Positions 33,424 to 37,210 of a DNA stretch of 37,210 bases are shown piece after piece; the stretch's first letter is position 1; each line of letters starts with the position of its first letter. The DNA comes from JAUVKA01 sp964465145. Lineage in GTDB: Bacteria > Bacteroidota > Bacteroidia > Bacteroidales > UBA12481. The notes under the pieces were generated by a model. The model was not told where the DNA came from and searched no databases. It saw only the letters and a list, made by a program, of their open reading frames with translations. Both the position numbers and the translations under genes were made by a program. The DNA lies in assembly GCA_964465145.1 (NCBI GenBank), contig CAYXJR010000045.1:1-37210 (forward strand). Direction: 5' to 3'.

Positions 33424-36400
33424 ATGAAAAAGATAAATCAATCAATATTATTACTCCTGCTGGGGTTGTTCTTGTTTACAGGGGTATACAGTCAGGATCA
33501 GCGTACACTGGAGACGAAGGTTGCTGATGTTTTGACACAGGTTCCAACCTACGACCTTGATCACCGGGATCGTGTTATGGAGGAAATGATCAGTTTGGGT
33601 ATGGAGGGACTGCAACAGTTTGCAAATATGATCGTTCCTCCTGGTACTGGCGACGATACCAGGGCACGTTTTGCATTGGGAAGCCTGGCATTATATGTGG
33701 GGCAGTCTGGCCATGACGAAGGCCGTAAGCTGCTTACAGGCTTGTTCAATGATGTCTTAATAAGTAATACAGACAAAGAAGTAAAAGCATTTTTCCTATA
33801 TCACCTGTCGTTTTTTAGTGATGAAGATTGTGTTGAATCTGTTTCTGCATTGCTCGGTGACGATAGGTTATATGAGCCTGCAATCAATGTGCTGGTCAGT
33901 ATGAAAGACCATGCCGGCATGCATGCCCTGAAAATAGCTGTGCCTGGGTTGAAAGGCAAAAACCAAATGCGTGCTGTAATAGCCCTTGGTGAATATCAGG
34001 CTGCTTGCGCCCTGAACGACATTACTGCACTTGCAGGCAGCGGGGATAAAGACATGGAGCAGGCCGTTCTTTTTGCTTTGGCAGAGATTGCTGACCCTTC
34101 CTCCTTAAAATTACTTGGTGATGCGGCAAAAAATGCCGGGTATAAGAAGGAGAATACACGTGCAGTTGCCTCTTATGTTAGATATGCAGAGCGACTGGCT
34201 GAAAATGGTGACTTAGAACTATCTGAGAAGATATGCCGGGCCCTTATTAAGAAAGCTACCGGACCGGGTCAGGTTACATATGCCTATGCTGCAATGAGTA
34301 TCCTGGTTGATCAGCTTGGATATGCAGTTCTTCCTGATCTATTAAATGGATTTGACAATTCCGATAAGGAATATCGCGGGGCTATGCTAAGGTTTGCCTC
34401 ACAAATTACCGATATAGCCGCAACCAGAAAATGGATGGAAAAGTACGGGGAGGTGGATCCTGTTCTGAAACAGGAGTTAATTAATTTCTTTCGCCATAGA
34501 GATGACGTTACAGTCGTTCCTTTGCTGAAGCGGGAATTGAAGAGTAATGACAGTGCGGTTAAGTTGACTGCTCTGAATGCACTTGGATATATTGTCGGAC
34601 CAGATGTTCTCCCTGCTGCAATAAGTATGCTTAAGGAGGCAAATAGTGATGAGGCACAGGAGATACAGAATGTAATTCTCAGGCTCGTCGGGCCCAACCA
34701 GGTTAAAGTTATTGCTGCGGCTTTGCCAGACATGAGTCCAACCGGACAAAAGGCACTTATTGAAGTCCTTTCAGATCGATATGCAGGTGAATATTTCATG
34801 GATGTATATAAATTAACTGAGAGCGAAAATGCCGAAGTTAAGGCTGCGGCTTTTGCCGGATTGAAGACTATGGCTGATGATTCCAGGATCAAACCTCTGC
34901 TGAAACTTTTATATTTTTCCGAAGAAGACAAGTATATACCTGAGGTGCAATCAGCTCTCGTTGCTGCTGCTAAAAATATTCCAGATGAAACGAAACAGGC
35001 TCAACCTATTCTTGATGCATATTCTGGTGCCACCAAAAATCAAGATCGTTTCTATGGTGTTCTGTCTCAGCTCGGAGGGCCAAAGGCACAGGCTATCGTT
35101 GCAGATGCATTTAAGGGAGGAGATAAACAAATGGAAGAAGCAGCCTTTAATGCACTGGTCAACTGGAAGGACCATTCAGCGGCTTCAGCTCTGTACGATG
35201 TTTGTGAGTCTGGCAATAAGGCGTACCAGGATAAAGCTTTTACAGGCTACGTCAACCAGGTTAAAAAAGCTCGTATTCCTGCCGACCAGAAATTGTTGCT
35301 TCTGCGGAAGATTATGAATCAGGCAGAGAACTCATCTCAAAGAAAGATGGTGATCAATGCTTTAGCCGGAAATAAAACCTTCCTGACCCTGGTTTTTATA
35401 GGCCAATACCTGGATGATAATGATCTGAAAAATGATGCAGGTCGAGCTTGCGCCAACATTGCTATGCCTCCTTCAGGAAGCCAGGAGGGAAAGTATGGAA
35501 CCATTGTAAAGAATATTCTTAATAAATCCATAGGGGTTATATCAGGAGAAGAAGCCGATTATATCAAGGAGAATATTAGGACCTGGCTGCGTATCATGCC
35601 AGAAGGTGTCGGATATGTTTCAATGTTTAATGGTAAAGATCTAAGCGGATGGAAAGGTCTGGTGGAGAATCCTATCAAACGAGCCGCAATGAAACCGGCC
35701 GAACTGGCAAAAAAACAGGCTGCTGCTGATGCCTTGCTACCTGAAAACTGGGTTATAAAAAATGGGGAGATACGATTTATTGGATCAGGGTACCAGAACT
35801 TGTGCTCAATTAAAGACTATGATGATTTTGAAATGCTGGTCGATTGGCGAATCAATAAAAAAGGCGACAGTGGGATCTACCTGCGTGGAACCCCGCAGGT
35901 TCAGATTTGGGATACTTCACGTGTGGATGCAGGGGCCCAGGTGGGTTCAGGCGGCTTGTACAATAACACCAACAATGAGCGCATTCCGCTTATGGTGGCA
36001 GACAATCCAATACCCGACTGGAATACATTTTATATTAAGATGATAGGGGAGAGGGTGACGGTTTATTTGAACGGTCAGCTGGTAACTGATAATATTGTTC
36101 TTGAGAATTACTGGGATAGGTCCATACCCATTTTTGCCTCAGATGCGATTGAGTTACAGGCCCATGGCACTGATCTTGCTTTCCGTGATGTGTATGTTAG
36201 GGAGATATCCAGTGAGGATTACAATCTTTCGGTTACTGAAAAGGGCGATGGATTCAAAGCTCTTTTTAACGGGAAAAACCTGGATGGCTGGATAGGTAAT
36301 ACAGTTGACTACGTGGTGGAGGAAGGCAATATTGTGATAAAACCAAAAGGCGGGGGAGGTGGAAACCTTTACACAGAAAAAGAATATGCTGATTTTAATT

Positions 36401-36822
36401 ATCGCTTTGAATTCCAACTTACTCCAGGTGCCAATAATGGTCTTGGTATTCGAACTCCGCCTGAGGGGGATGCAGCCTACGTTGGCATGGAATTACAGAT
36501 TCTTGATAACACCAGCCCTATTTATGCTGAACTTCAGCCTTACCAGTATCATGGTTCGGTTTATGGGGTAATCCCGGCTAAACGCGGTTTCCTTAAGCCT
36601 GTTGGTGAATGGAACGAAGAGGAAGTTATTGTCCAGGGAACGAGGGTAAAGGTGATTCTTAACGGTGAAGTTATCGTTGATGGCGATATCGCCGGACCAA
36701 GGGATAACGGAACGATGGATCATCGTGATCATCCCGGTTTGAAGCGCGACAAGGGCCATATCGGCTTTCTGGGGCATGGATCGGTAGTTAGCTTCCGGAA
36801 TATCAGGATAAAGGAATTATAA
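33424..36822 (+). CDS. HEAT-repeat protein with two DUF1080 domains
   Basis: The 1132-residue protein has a signal peptide (MKKINQSILLLLLGLFLFTG) and then a long run of helical HEAT-like repeats (about 30-720; for example VALFALAEIADPSSLKLLGD-type units). Two copies of the DUF1080 (3-keto-disaccharide hydrolase, laminin-G-like) domain follow. Domain 1 (about 728-930) starts YVSMFNGKDLSGWKG and holds KGDSGIYLRGTPQVQIWD. Domain 2 (about 941-1132) starts ALFNGKNLDGWIGN and holds NNGLGIRTPPEGDAAY and GMELQILDN. The copies have diverged, so they may prefer different substrates or one may only bind. The protein is secreted, and HEAT repeats would serve as a scaffold. It follows the oxidoreductase by 87 bases and is probably its partner in 3-keto-glycoside breakdown. 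Confidence 0.85.
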   Translation: MKKINQSILLLLLGLFLFTGVYSQDQRTLETKVADVLTQVPTYDLDHRDRVMEEMISLGMEGLQQFANMIVPPGTGDDTRARFALGSLALYVGQSGHDEGRKLLTGLFNDVLISNTDKEVKAFFLYHLSFFSDEDCVESVSALLGDDRLYEPAINVLVSMKDHAGMHALKIAVPGLKGKNQMRAVIALGEYQAACALNDITALAGSGDKDMEQAVLFALAEIADPSSLKLLGDAAKNAGYKKENTRAVASYVRYAERLAENGDLELSEKICRALIKKATGPGQVTYAYAAMSILVDQLGYAVLPDLLNGFDNSDKEYRGAMLRFASQITDIAATRKWMEKYGEVDPVLKQELINFFRHRDDVTVVPLLKRELKSNDSAVKLTALNALGYIVGPDVLPAAISMLKEANSDEAQEIQNVILRLVGPNQVKVIAAALPDMSPTGQKALIEVLSDRYAGEYFMDVYKLTESENAEVKAAAFAGLKTMADDSRIKPLLKLLYFSEEDKYIPEVQSALVAAAKNIPDETKQAQPILDAYSGATKNQDRFYGVLSQLGGPKAQAIVADAFKGGDKQMEEAAFNALVNWKDHSAASALYDVCESGNKAYQDKAFTGYVNQVKKARIPADQKLLLLRKIMNQAENSSQRKMVINALAGNKTFLTLVFIGQYLDDNDLKNDAGRACANIAMPPSGSQEGKYGTIVKNILNKSIGVISGEEADYIKENIRTWLRIMPEGVGYVSMFNGKDLSGWKGLVENPIKRAAMKPAELAKKQAAADALLPENWVIKNGEIRFIGSGYQNLCSIKDYDDFEMLVDWRINKKGDSGIYLRGTPQVQIWDTSRVDAGAQVGSGGLYNNTNNERIPLMVADNPIPDWNTFYIKMIGERVTVYLNGQLVTDNIVLENYWDRSIPIFASDAIELQAHGTDLAFRDVYVREISSEDYNLSVTEKGDGFKALFNGKNLDGWIGNTVDYVVEEGNIVIKPKGGGGGNLYTEKEYADFNYRFEFQLTPGANNGLGIRTPPEGDAAYVGMELQILDNTSPIYAELQPYQYHGSVYGVIPAKRGFLKPVGEWNEEEVIVQGTRVKVILNGEVIVDGDIAGPRDNGTMDHRDHPGLKRDKGHIGFLGHGSVVSFRNIRIKEL

Positions 36823-36832
36823 TTTACGTACA

Positions 36833-36857
36833 AAGGACGCCCACAAGGGGCATCCTT
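36833..36857 (+). terminator. Hairpin after the DUF1080 gene
   Basis: Arms aaggacgccc and gggcatcctt pair over 10 positions with one mismatch and a 5-base loop, 10 bases after the stop. No T run follows, so it may be a repeat-derived stabilising hairpin rather than a true terminator. Confidence 0.5.
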
Positions 36858-36994
36858 ACATGTCTGAGAAATTCATCCTTGGGTATGGTGAGCGTATTAG
36901 TATTTTCCGGTACTGTAATCACACCTAAAAATACGAATAATAATTCTCTGTAACGCCCTAAAACATTGAGTTTTTAGGCAATATTTACAAACAT

Positions 36995-37210
36995 TTAGAA
37001 AGCAAAATTGTTGATATAGCTACCTGAAGAATGCTTTTCTCCCCGAAAAGTGGGGAAAGTTATTTGCGAAAATATGGGGAAAGTTATTTTCCATTCGCAA
37101 TAATACGAACCCGGTCTCTTCCCAGCGATGGATCTGGCAGCTGACAGAGAATCACTACCCGAGAGAATTACCCTGATACCGTCAGGAAAACTAATCTCAA
37201 TTTTTTGATT
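36995..37210 (-). mobile_element. Possible insertion-sequence end, cut by the window edge
   Basis: Two direct repeats of tggggaaagttattt (37051-37065 and 37075-37089, 24 bases apart) resemble the multiple terminal repeats of IS21-type elements. On the minus strand a frame open from the edge begins KIEISFPDGIRVILSGSDSL, which has the look of a short transposon accessory protein tail. No terminal inverted repeat or transposase is visible, so the class is uncertain. Upstream, 36858-36994 shows nothing I recognise. Confidence 0.35.

Noticed and set aside
34311..34931. Long antisense frame inside the HEAT/DUF1080 gene
   Set aside because: No recognisable domain or signal; it mirrors the coding bias of the sense gene.

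Overview
The window looks like chromosomal DNA of a member of the Bacteroidota, probably an environmental Bacteroidales-type lineage. The evidence is a PorQ-like type IX secretion protein, many short-signal lipoproteins (PKD/FISUMP, DUF4249-like, propeller), the gene order hpt-adk-obgE, a B-type L31 protein, start codons mostly without Shine-Dalgarno sequences, and a promoter of the TTTG-N19-TAnnTTTG form in front of the L31 gene.

Layout. (1) 370-6550, accessory and visibly AT-rich: a secreted TPR-CHAT protease-like protein, then a compact module of a small cysteine-containing secreted peptide (NVEALA-like), a 6-bladed-propeller lipoprotein, a thioredoxin-fold lipoprotein with a CSPC motif, a signal peptidase I, and the broken 3' end of another propeller gene. 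The module lies between two identical 26-bp palindromes (2706-2731 and 6525-6550), the second being the last copy of a 48-bp-period tandem array. (2) 6635-9897: three overlapping lipoprotein genes (PKD-FISUMP, DUF4249-like, small lipoprotein) ending in another palindrome of the same family. (3) 9976-13505, minus strand: hpt, adk, obgE, a PAP2 phosphatase and a YD/RHS-like repeat protein, apparently one operon. (4) 13651-17187, plus strand: purE, two outer-membrane-type proteins and a truncated four-helix-bundle protein inside AT-rich direct/inverted repeats. (5) 17203-25165, minus strand: PatB-like C-S lyase, class IV aminotransferase, priA, pfkA, cmk, porQ, a decayed EamA transporter gene and tRNA-His. 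(6) 25248-36822, plus strand: a GNAT-like protein, rpmE2, lon, a flippase, an AI-2E family permease, then a Tat-exported Gfo/Idh/MocA oxidoreductase with a large HEAT/double DUF1080 protein, which together suggest periplasmic 3-keto-glycoside metabolism. (7) 36823-37210: no complete gene; a hairpin and what may be the end of an insertion sequence running off the window.

The most interesting part is the 2.7-6.6 kb module. A short exported cysteine peptide is encoded with a redox lipoprotein, a propeller lipoprotein and its own signal peptidase, which reads as an export, maturation and surface-presentation unit. That is inference: each protein family is known, but the joint function is not. A second theme is that short repeats sit exactly on gene 3' ends, where they provide the stop codons of five genes.
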